A stretch of 64,000 bases of DNA, from the NCBI RefSeq assembly GCF_900109525.1, contig NZ_FOAN01000001.1, forward strand, positions 558,001 through 622,000, given 5' to 3'. The DNA is from Allobosea lupini. GTDB lineage: Bacteria; Pseudomonadota; Alphaproteobacteria; Rhizobiales; Beijerinckiaceae. Below, piece by piece: positions 8,646 to 17,700 of the stretch (position 1 is its first letter; each line of letters begins with the position of its first letter). The notes under the pieces are model-generated. The model was not told where the DNA came from. It was given only the letters and a program-made list of their open reading frames with translations, and did not search any database. The translations under genes were made by a program, and so were the position numbers.

Positions 8646-9515
8646 ATGTCCGCCAGCGCCACATGGCAACAGAGCCTGCGCCTGACGGTTCGCACGGCCT
8701 CGGCGCACTGGCCCGGCATCGCCCAGCTTCGCCGGAAGCTCTACGAGGCCCGCTTTCGCGCCGGCCGCTATCACTGCGGCTACAGCGGCAGGTTTGCCGG
8801 CTTCGAGGCGGCCGAGCGCGCCTTGCCGACCGGCTTGTCCGGCTTCGATCATGACGCTATGGCGGACATCGCCCACTACACCACCATGGCCGGCGGAATC
8901 GAGCCGATGCCGGCGACCGAGTACCCCTTGCTGTTCTGGCTGCGCGGCGCGCTCGACGAAGGCGCCCGGACGCTGCTCGATCTCGGTGGCTATGTCGGGC
9001 ACGCCTTCCGCCAATACGATCGGTATCTCGGCTTTCCCGATGACTTCCGCTGGACCGTTTTCGACCTGCCGCACATCACCCGGGCAGGACAGGCGATCGC
9101 CGCACGGCAGCCCACGCCACGCCTGCGCTTCACCAACAGCGTCGACGACGGCTGCGGCATGGAGATCCTGCTCGCGGCGGGTTCGCTGCAATACCTGCCG
9201 GAGAACTATCTGCACGAGCGGCTGAAGGCCTGGCCGAAGCGCCCCCGGCATCTGATCGTCCAGCGCACGCCGCTCCACGCGCGACACTCATTCGTGACGA
9301 TCCAGTCGGTGATCACGCGAACAGGCCAGGTCTCGTTCTGCCCCTACAGCGTTCCGGCGCGCACGGCCTTCATCGATGGCCTGCTCGCGCTCGGCTATGA
9401 GCTCGTGGATTCCTGGGAGAAGCCCCGCAGCCTCGATGTGCCCTTCCATCCGGAATGCCATGTCGAGACCTATTCAGGGCTCTACTTCCGGCTACAGCAT
9501 CCGACCGAAAAGTGA
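8646..9515 (+). CDS. TIGR04325-type putative methyltransferase
   Basis: A 289-residue protein resembling the SAM-dependent methyltransferase family TIGR04325, common in polysaccharide clusters. Visible marks: GYSGRFAGFEAAE near residue 43, the glycine-rich SAM loop LLDLGGYVGHAFRQY (about residue 110), FRWTVFDLPHI, SLQYLPENY and HLIVQRTPLH. The stop codon lies inside a hairpin (9505-9528). It sits between the export gene and the NRPS-PKS genes on the same strand and may methylate the polysaccharide or the peptide. Substrate unknown. Confidence 0.75.
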   Translation: MSASATWQQSLRLTVRTASAHWPGIAQLRRKLYEARFRAGRYHCGYSGRFAGFEAAERALPTGLSGFDHDAMADIAHYTTMAGGIEPMPATEYPLLFWLRGALDEGARTLLDLGGYVGHAFRQYDRYLGFPDDFRWTVFDLPHITRAGQAIAARQPTPRLRFTNSVDDGCGMEILLAAGSLQYLPENYLHERLKAWPKRPRHLIVQRTPLHARHSFVTIQSVITRTGQVSFCPYSVPARTAFIDGLLALGYELVDSWEKPRSLDVPFHPECHVETYSGLYFRLQHPTEK

Positions 9516-9528
9516 GATCCACTTTCGG
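9505..9528. terminator. Hairpin overlapping the methyltransferase stop
   Basis: CCGAAAAGTG pairs with CACTTTCGG around AGATC, with one bulged A, and is followed by GAAAA. It spans the stop codon of the methyltransferase-like gene. It is plausible as a terminator before the NRPS genes. Sequences of this look recur as dispersed elements in Hyphomicrobiales genomes, from memory only. Confidence 0.45.
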
Positions 9529-9555
9529 AAAATCCGACGTGATAACAGAGTGATA

Positions 9556-9593
9556 GATCATCGTGATCGCGTCCATTCGGACGCGCGATGATC
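9556..9593. repeat. Second hairpin of an intergenic repeat-like element
   Basis: GATCATCG and CGCGTCC (9556-9574, interrupted by TGAT) pair with GGACGCG and CGATGATC (9579-9593) around ATTC. With the hairpin at 9505-9528 it makes a two-stem unit just upstream of the NRPS genes. It could be a dispersed intergenic repeat or an attenuator; no coding signal is present here. Confidence 0.4.
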
Positions 9594-9772
9594 CAGGATC
9601 CTGACTTCCCCGCACCACGCCCCCGCATCCACGGCCCTTTCGGGCATGCTTCGCCCGGCTGAGCGCGCTTGGCATGCGTCATCCCCGCCCCGTGCCCCTA
9701 CCCCGTGGGAGAATGGCGTTACTCCACCTGCTCCAATGTTGTCGCGCGGGCTTGGCGCATAGCCTTCCCTGC

Positions 9773-11779
9773 ATGACACAGACCATCGACAGGAAAGCTG
9801 CCCGCCAGGCCCCGCGTCGTAGCCGGCCCCGGGCGTTCGCCGCTCCCGATCTCGCCGGAGTCTCCCGCCCACAAGTCGCCCGGCAGGAAGCGCCACAAAG
9901 CGCGCCAGCCGCGCCGGCGACCCTGGTCGATCTCTTTGCCGCGCAAGTCGCGGCCCGGCCACGCGCCGTCGCCTTGTCCTTCGGCGCGACCCAACTCTCC
10001 TATGCCGACCTCGATGCGCGCGCCGAACGACTGGCCGGGCAGCTGACCATGTTGGGCGCCGGCCCCGGCGCAATGATCGGGCTCTGCCTGCCGCGCTCGC
10101 TCGACCTCATCGTCGCGCTGGTCGCGATCCTGAAGAGCGGAGCCGGCTATCTGCCGCTCGACCCGGCCTATCCGGGCGAGCGCCTCGCCTTCATGGTCGA
10201 GGATGCCAATGCCTTGCTGATAATCGCCTCCGAGCACGCCGACTGGCTGCCGCCCGGCCGGCAACGGATCGATCCGCATCAGGCCGAAGGCTCCAAGGCG
10301 ACCCCTTCGCCGACGCGGCGCGCGGCTGCGGCCAACGATCTCGCCTATGTGATCTACACCTCTGGCTCGACCGGCAAGCCGAAGGGCGTCGCTATCGAAC
10401 ATGCGGCGGTCACACGGCTCTTCAGTGCGACGGATGGCTGGTTCGGCTTCCGGCCCAGCGATGTCTGGACCCTGTTCCACTCCGTCTCGTTCGACTTCTC
10501 GGTCTGGGAGATCTGGGGGGCGCTGCTTCACGGCGGGCGTCTCGTGATCGTGCCGGAGAGCACGACGCGGGACCCCGCCGCTTTTTTGCGGCTACTCGCC
10601 GACGAGGGCGTAACGGTGCTCAACCAGACACCGTCGGCTTTCGCTGCCCTCGACCGCGCCGATCATGACCGCGGCGGACGCGACCAGCTCTCACTGCGGC
10701 TGGTGATCTTCGGCGGCGAAGCGCTCGATCCGCGCCGCCTCGCCGGCTGGTACCAGCGCCGCGGCGAGCATGCCCATCTCGTCAACATGTACGGGATCAC
10801 GGAGACGACGGTGCACGTCACCTATCGTCCGCTCTCCCCCACGGATACGGAACAGCGGTCGAGCCTGATCGGCCGGCCGATCCCGGACCTCAGGCTGCTG
10901 CTGCTCGACGGCGAGACCATGCGCCCGGTGCCGCGCGGCGAGATCGGCGAGATCTTCGTCGCCGGCGCGGGATTGGCTCGTGGCTATCTGAACCGGCCCG
11001 AACTCAACGCTGCGCGCTTCGTGCTGCATCCGGACGAGCCCGGCGCCCGGCTCTACCGCTCGGGCGACCTCGCCCGCCAGGTCGACGAGGACGATTACGA
11101 GTATCTCGGGCGGGCCGACCAGCAGGTGAAGATTCGCGGTTTTCGCGTCGAGCTGGGCGAGATCGAGACAGCGCTGATGGCCCATCCCGGTATCGGGCAG
11201 GCCGCCGTGTTGCTTCGATCCGACGACGGCAACGAACGGCTCGTCGGCTATCTCGTGGCCGATGGCACGGAACGCCCCTCGGCCGCGGCGCTGAAGGCTC
11301 GCCTCGGCGAGACGCTGCCGGCGCATATGGTGCCGGCAGCCTTCGTCTTCGTGCCCGAGATCCCCCTGACCGTGAACGGCAAGCTCGACCGTGCCGCACT
11401 GCCGGCGCCCGGCCGCGCCCGGCCGGAGACGGCCGCGCCCTATGCTGCGCCCCGCAATGCCATGGAGCGGCGGTTCGCCGACGCCGTCGCCGACATCTTC
11501 CAGATCGACATCGTCGGCATCGACGACAATTTCTTCGATCTCGGCGGCAATTCCCTGCTCGTCGCCGAACTGCACCGGCGCCTCGTTCGGGACCTGCCCT
11601 GGTTCGCTCTGGTCGATCTCTACCGCTACCCGAACGTACGGGCGCTGGCCGGCCATCTGACGCCACAGAAGCCCAGCGTGCTCGGCAGCCTCGCGGCGGC
11701 ACGCGAACGCGGCCTGCGCTCGCGCGGCCTGCCCGCATCCTTCGCCGACAGCGCGTCGACAGGCGGTTCGCATGACTGA
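9773..11779 (+). CDS. NRPS initiation module, adenylation-PCP, predicted threonine
   Basis: Stand-alone A-PCP protein that would activate and tether the first amino acid. The A domain has A3 YTSGSTGKPKG from residue 195, A5 YGITE, A7 YRSGDLAR, A8 GRADQQVKIRGFRVELGEIE and A10 NGKLDR. The pocket residues, aligned by eye to GrsA, read D-F-W-N-I-G-M-V-H-K, the textbook threonine code. The PCP signature LGGNS carries the phosphopantetheine Ser594. No condensation domain precedes it, so it should start the chain. The frame is open from 9674; ATGs at 9674, 9713 and 9773 all lack a clear ribosome site, and 9773 is chosen because MTQTIDRKAAR gives a normal N-terminus. It overlaps the next gene by eight bases. 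Confidence 0.92.
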   Translation: MTQTIDRKAARQAPRRSRPRAFAAPDLAGVSRPQVARQEAPQSAPAAPATLVDLFAAQVAARPRAVALSFGATQLSYADLDARAERLAGQLTMLGAGPGAMIGLCLPRSLDLIVALVAILKSGAGYLPLDPAYPGERLAFMVEDANALLIIASEHADWLPPGRQRIDPHQAEGSKATPSPTRRAAAANDLAYVIYTSGSTGKPKGVAIEHAAVTRLFSATDGWFGFRPSDVWTLFHSVSFDFSVWEIWGALLHGGRLVIVPESTTRDPAAFLRLLADEGVTVLNQTPSAFAALDRADHDRGGRDQLSLRLVIFGGEALDPRRLAGWYQRRGEHAHLVNMYGITETTVHVTYRPLSPTDTEQRSSLIGRPIPDLRLLLLDGETMRPVPRGEIGEIFVAGAGLARGYLNRPELNAARFVLHPDEPGARLYRSGDLARQVDEDDYEYLGRADQQVKIRGFRVELGEIETALMAHPGIGQAAVLLRSDDGNERLVGYLVADGTERPSAAALKARLGETLPAHMVPAAFVFVPEIPLTVNGKLDRAALPAPGRARPETAAPYAAPRNAMERRFADAVADIFQIDIVGIDDNFFDLGGNSLLVAELHRRLVRDLPWFALVDLYRYPNVRALAGHLTPQKPSVLGSLAAARERGLRSRGLPASFADSASTGGSHD

Positions 11780-14700
11780 CCACCTTCCCGAGCGCGCCAT
11801 CGCGATCATCGGCCTGGCCGGCCGCTTCCCCGGCGCACCGAATGTCGGCACGCTCTGGCAGAACCTGCTTGATGGCGTGGAGTCGATCACGAGGTTCGAC
11901 CCCGCCGAACTCGAGGACGACTTCGACGCAGCGACGCGCGCGCTCCCGAACTTCGTTGCGGCTAAGCCCGTGCTCGACGGCGTCGACCAGTTCGACGCAC
12001 CCTTCTTCGGCATGATGCCGCGCGAGGCCGCGCTCACCGATCCGCAGCAGCGCCTGCTGCTCGAATGCGCCTGGGAAGCCCTGGAGGATGCCGGCTACGA
12101 CCCCGCAGTGCCCGGCCAGTGCATCGGAGTCTTCGCCGGCGCCACATCCAGCACCTATCTGCTGCAGAACCTGCTGCACGACCGCTCGGCGATCGCCGAC
12201 TACACCTCGGGCTTCCAGATCGGCAACCTGCCGCTGCTGGTCGGCTCGGCTGCGGATTTCACCGCGACGCGGATCGGCTACAAGCTCGGCCTCACCGGCC
12301 CCTGCGTCGCCGTCCAGTCCGCCTGCTCAACCTCCCTGCTCGCCGTCGCCCAGGCCGTGCAGAACCTCCTCTGCCATGGCTGCGACATGGCCCTGGCGGG
12401 CGGCGTCTCGATCACCTTCCCGCAACGGCGCGGCTATCTCGCCCAGGAGGGTGGCATCGTCTCGACGGACGGCCATTGCCGGGCCTTCGACGCCAGCGCC
12501 AGCGGCACGATCTTCGGCAGCGGCGCCGGACTCGTCGTGCTGAAGCGGCTGGAGGATGCGGTCGCCGATCGCGACCAGATCTACGCCGTCATTCGTGGTG
12601 TCGGCGTCAACAATGACGGCGCAGGCAAGGTCGGCTTCACCGCGCCGAGCGTCGACGGCCAGGCCGCGGCGATCGCCATGGCACATGCCGCCGCCGATAT
12701 CGATGCGCGCTCGATCGGCTATGTCGAATGCCACGGCACCGGCACGCCGATGGGCGACCCGATCGAGGTCGCCGGTCTCACCGCCGCCTTCCGGCTGACA
12801 ACAGAGGATCGCGGGTTCTGCGCGCTCGGCTCGATCAAGTCCAATATCGGCCATCTCGACGCCGCCGCCGGTGTGACGGGGCTGATCAAGGCCTCGCTCG
12901 CGGTTAAGAACGGGGTGCTGCCGGCGAGCCTGCACGTCACGCAGCCGAATCCGGCGCTGGAGCTGCCCGACAGCCCGTTCTTCATCGCCGACCACAGGCA
13001 GGAATGGCCCGAACAGCGCGGGCCACGCCGGGCCGGCGTCAGCGCCTTCGGCTTCGGCGGAACCAATGTCCATCTCGTGCTGGAGCAGACCCCGGCGGGC
13101 GAAACCGTGGCGCCAGCCCGCCGCAACCAGCTGCTGACGCTTTCGGCCCGCAGCGCCGCGGCGCTCGGGCAGGCGCGGGACAGGCTGGCGGAGCATATCG
13201 AAGCGCACCCGGAGCAGAGCCTCGCCGACATCGCCTTCACCTTGCAGGCGGGGCGACGGCCCTTCCCGCACCGTCTCGCCGTGGTCGCCGGCGATCACGC
13301 CGAGGCCGCCATTGCCCTGCGCAAGCTGAACACCGAACGCTCTGCCGCAGTGACCGGTGCCGGCGATCTCGTCTTCATGTTTCCCGGCCAGGGCTCGCAA
13401 TACCCGCAGATGGCGCGGGAGCTCTATGCCGGCGAGCCGGTCTTCCGCCGGACCGTCGATCTCTGCTGCGAGCTGCTGAAGCCCGAGCTCGGGCTCGACC
13501 TGCGCAGCCTGCTCTATCCGAGCAATGGCGGCGATCCGGAAAAGCTCTCGGCGACGCTGCTCGCCCAGCCGGCGATCTTCACGGTGGAGTACGCGCTGGC
13601 GCAACTGCTGATGAGCTGGGGGCTGCAGCCCTCCGCCATGATCGGCCACAGCGTCGGCGAGTTCGCTGCCGCCTGCCTCGCCGGCGTGTTCTCGCTCGAA
13701 GACGCCCTCTCGCTCGTCGCCAGGCGCGGCCGGATGATGCAGGAGCTGCCCGGCGGCGCGATGCTGGCCGTGCGCCTGCCCGACGCCGAGATCGCGGCGC
13801 TCGCACGGGACGGCGTCAGCGTGGCGGCGGTCAACGCGCCCGGCATGGGCGTGCTCGCCGGGCCGTTCGAGGCGATCGAGGCGCTTGAGGCCGAGCTCGC
13901 GCACCGCAAGGTGACGCATCGCCGCCTGCAGACCTCGCACGCCTTCCATTCGGCCATGATCGACCCGCTGGTCGCGCCGTTCGCCGAGGCGGTCGCGGCC
14001 ATCCGCCTCAATGCGCCGGAGCTGCCTTACATCTCCGGCGTGACCGGCGATTGGGTCAGCGCCGCACAGACCACCGATCCGTCTTATTGGGCGCGGCACG
14101 CCCGCGAACCCGTGCGCTTTGCCGACGGCATCGCGACGCTGGCGCGTGGCCTCTCGCCCATCCTGCTCGAAGTGGGACCCGGCGCAGCGCTGGCCAGTTT
14201 CGCGTTGCAAGGTGCCGGTGCGGGCCGGGCCGCCATCTCCTGCCTGCCCGATGCGCAGGGCGATGCCGAAGGCATGCTGGCAGCCGCTCTGGGGCGCCTC
14301 TGGACAGCCGGGCTCGCGCCGGACTGGTCAGCCTACCAGGCTGCCGGCAAGCCGAAGCGCGTCTCGCTCCCGACCTATCCGTTCGAACGCAGTCGGCACT
14401 GGGTCGAAGCGCCGGCTGTCTTGGCTACCAGCTCCACGACGGCGCCTGCGGCTGCTTCCGTTCAACCTCATCCCACTCAACCCGAGCAGGAACCGGCCAT
14501 GCCTCCCCATGCTGATACCGACATCCCCCTGGGCCGTTCGGAGCTCGGCGGCCGGGTCGCTGCGATCTTCGAGAACTTGTCGGGGCGACCCTTCGGCGCG
14601 GAGGAGGCCGGCGCGAGCTTCCTCGAGCTCGGCTTCGACTCGCTGCTGCTGACGCAGGCCGCGCAGGGCCTGCAGACGGCCTTCGGCGTCCAGATCCGCT

Positions 14701-17700
14701 TCCGCCAGCTGCTCGACGATCTCCCGAGCGTCGACGACGTCACGCGCCACATTGCCGAGCTTTGCCCGCAGGAAATGGCGAAGCCGGCTGCGATCGTTCA
14801 GACGGCGGCGCCGGTCGCATCTGCGCCTATCGCGTCGGCTCCCATCACCCCCGTAGCCGCGGTCGCCAGCGCGCAGCCGGCCGGTTCTGGCCTGGACGCT
14901 CTGATGCGCGAGCAGCTCGACGTGATGTCGCGCCTGATGGAGCGCCAGCTCCAGACCCTGAGCGGGCAACCCGCAGCGCCGGCCATCGCAGCCGTAACGC
15001 CGGCCTTGCAGCTCTCGCCCGCCCCGCAGCCGCCGGCGGCCGCGCCGTCTAAGCCAGCGTCGGCTTCCCCGGCCGCAAGCGCCGCATCCGGCTCGACTGC
15101 CCGGTTCAAGCCCCTGATCCGCACCGGCAGCGAAACGCTTACCGAAGCCCAGCGGGCGCATATCGCCCGGCTGACCAAGCTTTATGTCGGCAAGACCGCG
15201 ACCTCGAAGCGCCTCGCCGACCAGCACCGGCCGGTCCTGGCCGATCCGCGCACCGTTTCCGGCTTCGCGGCCGACTGGAAGGAGATGGTCTATCCGATCG
15301 TCTCCGCCCGGGCGAAAGGGGCCCGGATCTGGGACGTCGACGGCAACGTCTATATCGACCTCGTCAATGGCTACGGCCAGACCGCCTTCGGCCATGCGCC
15401 GGATTTCGTCGTTGAGGCGGTCCAGGCGCAGCTGAATGACGGCTTCGCGATCGGGCCGCAATCGCCGCTGGCACATGAGGCCTCGACGCTGTTCTGCGAA
15501 CTGACCGGCCATGCCCGGGTCGCCTTCTGCAACACCGGCTCCGAAGCGTTGATGGCGGCGATGCGGGTCGCCCGCACCGTCACCGGCCGGGACAGAATCG
15601 TCGCATTCTCAGGCGCTTATCACGGCCAGTTCGACGAAGTGCTGGTCCGTGGCGTCGGCGAGCAGCACCGCTCGGTGCCGGCGGCTCCGGGCATTCCGGC
15701 CGAGGCCGTCGGACGCATGACCATCCTCGACTACGGCACGGATGAGAGCCTCGCCTGGCTGCGCGAGCACGCGCATGAGCTCGCCGCCGTCCTGGTCGAG
15801 CCGGTACAGAGCCGCCGGCCGGGCTATCTCCCGGTCGCGTTCCTCAAGGAGCTGCGCGCCATCACTGAGCAGGCCGGCACCGCGCTGGTCCTCGACGAGG
15901 TCGTCACCGGCTTCCGCGTCCATCCGGCCGGCGTGCAGGCCCTGCTCGGCATCAAGCCGGACCTCGCGACCTATGGCAAAGTCGTCGGCGGCGGCCTGCC
16001 GGTCGGCCTGCTGGCAGGCACCCCGCGCTTCATGGATGCGCTCGATGGCGGCGCCTGGCGCTTCGGCGACGACAGCGTTCCCGAGGTCGGCGTCACATTC
16101 TTCGCCGGGACCTTCGTCAGGCATCCGCTGGCGCTGGCGGCGACGGTCGCGGTGCTCCGGCACATCAAGGAAAAGGGGCCGGCGCTGACCGACGCCCTTA
16201 CGCAGCGCATGCAGGGCCTCGTCGAGGCGCTGCGGCGCGCCTTCGCCAAGGTCGGCTGGGACGTGCCGATCGAGAGCTATGGCAGTGTCGCCTATTTCGA
16301 GCCCGGCCGCGATCACCGGCTCGGCAGCCTGCTGCACTACCATCTGCGCGCCCGCGGCATCTTCATCCAGGAGCACTATCCCTGCTTCCTTACGACCCAG
16401 CACGGCGAAGCCGAGATCGCGGCGATCATCGCTGCGTTCGAAGACAGCCTCGCTTTGATGCGCCGGGACGGAATGCTGCCTGGAGCCACAGCCGAGAGCC
16501 TGCCGCCGGACATGCCAGCTGCGCCTTCGGAGATCGAGCTTCCGCTGACGGAAGCCCAGACCGAGATCTGGCTGTCGGACCAGACCGGCCCCGAGGCCAG
16601 CGCAGCCTTCAACGAATCCGTCAGCCTGACGCTCGACGGCGATGTCGATGCGCTGCGCCTCGCCGAAACGATCAGGCGGGTCGCCGGCCGGCACGCGATC
16701 CTCAATGCGCGCTTCTCGCCCGATGGCGAGACGATGCAGGTCTCGTCCTCTGGAACGTTCCCTGTCGCGATCAGCGACCTGCGCGGCGAGTCCGACCCGC
16801 AGGCCGCGCTGCAGGCCAGGATCGAAGCCTATGCCAGCCGCCCCTACGATCTCGTGCAAGGGCCAGTGGCCGAAGCCGAAATCATCCGGCTCGGCGAGCG
16901 GAAGCATGTGCTGATCCTGTCGGCGCATCACATCGTCTGCGACGGCTGGTCGACCAATATCCTGCTCGACGAGATCGCAACGGCCTATCGCTCAAACATC
17001 GACGCGCTGCCGGCCGCGATGCCCTTTGCGGACTACGCGACGGAAACCCGGCAAGACCCGCGCACGGAGGAAGCAGCGGCCTACTGGACCAAGATGTTCG
17101 CGGAACTTCCCGCGCCGCTGGAATTGCCGACCGACCGGCCGCGGCAGGCGCCGCGCAGCTTCAATGGCGGCACGCGCACGAGCTTCATCGAGGCCGAGCT
17201 CTATCGCCAGGTGAAGGCGGCGGGTGCAAGGCGCCGGCGGACTCTCTTCGCCACGCTCTTCGCCGGCTTCCAGGTGCTGCTGCTGCGGCTCTCGGGCCAG
17301 CGCGACCTCGTCATCGGCGTACCTGCCGCCGGACAATCGCAGCTCGAAGGCCCCTCACCCGTCGGCCATTGCGTCAATTTCCTGCCGATCCGCGGCGGAA
17401 TCGATCCGGGCGAGCCGTTCAGCGCCCATCTCGACAAGGTCGGACGCCTCGTCCTCGACGCCTACGACCATCAGAGCTTCACACTCGGTGCCCTGTTGAA
17501 GCGGCTGCGCGTCCCGCCGGTCTCCGGGCGATTGCCGCTGGTCGAAGTGCAGTTCAATCTCGAGCGGCTCGCCGGCAATCTCGACTTCGGTCCTGCGATC
17601 AAAGCCAGCGCCGAGCCGAACCCCAAGGCCTTCTCCACCTTCGATCTCTATTTCAACATCGGCGAATCTGATGATGGCCTACGCATCGATTGCTGCTATG

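Noticed and set aside
12327-14210. 627-codon minus-strand frame inside the KS-AT region
   Set aside because: Antisense shadow; the plus strand holds all KS and AT catalytic residues.
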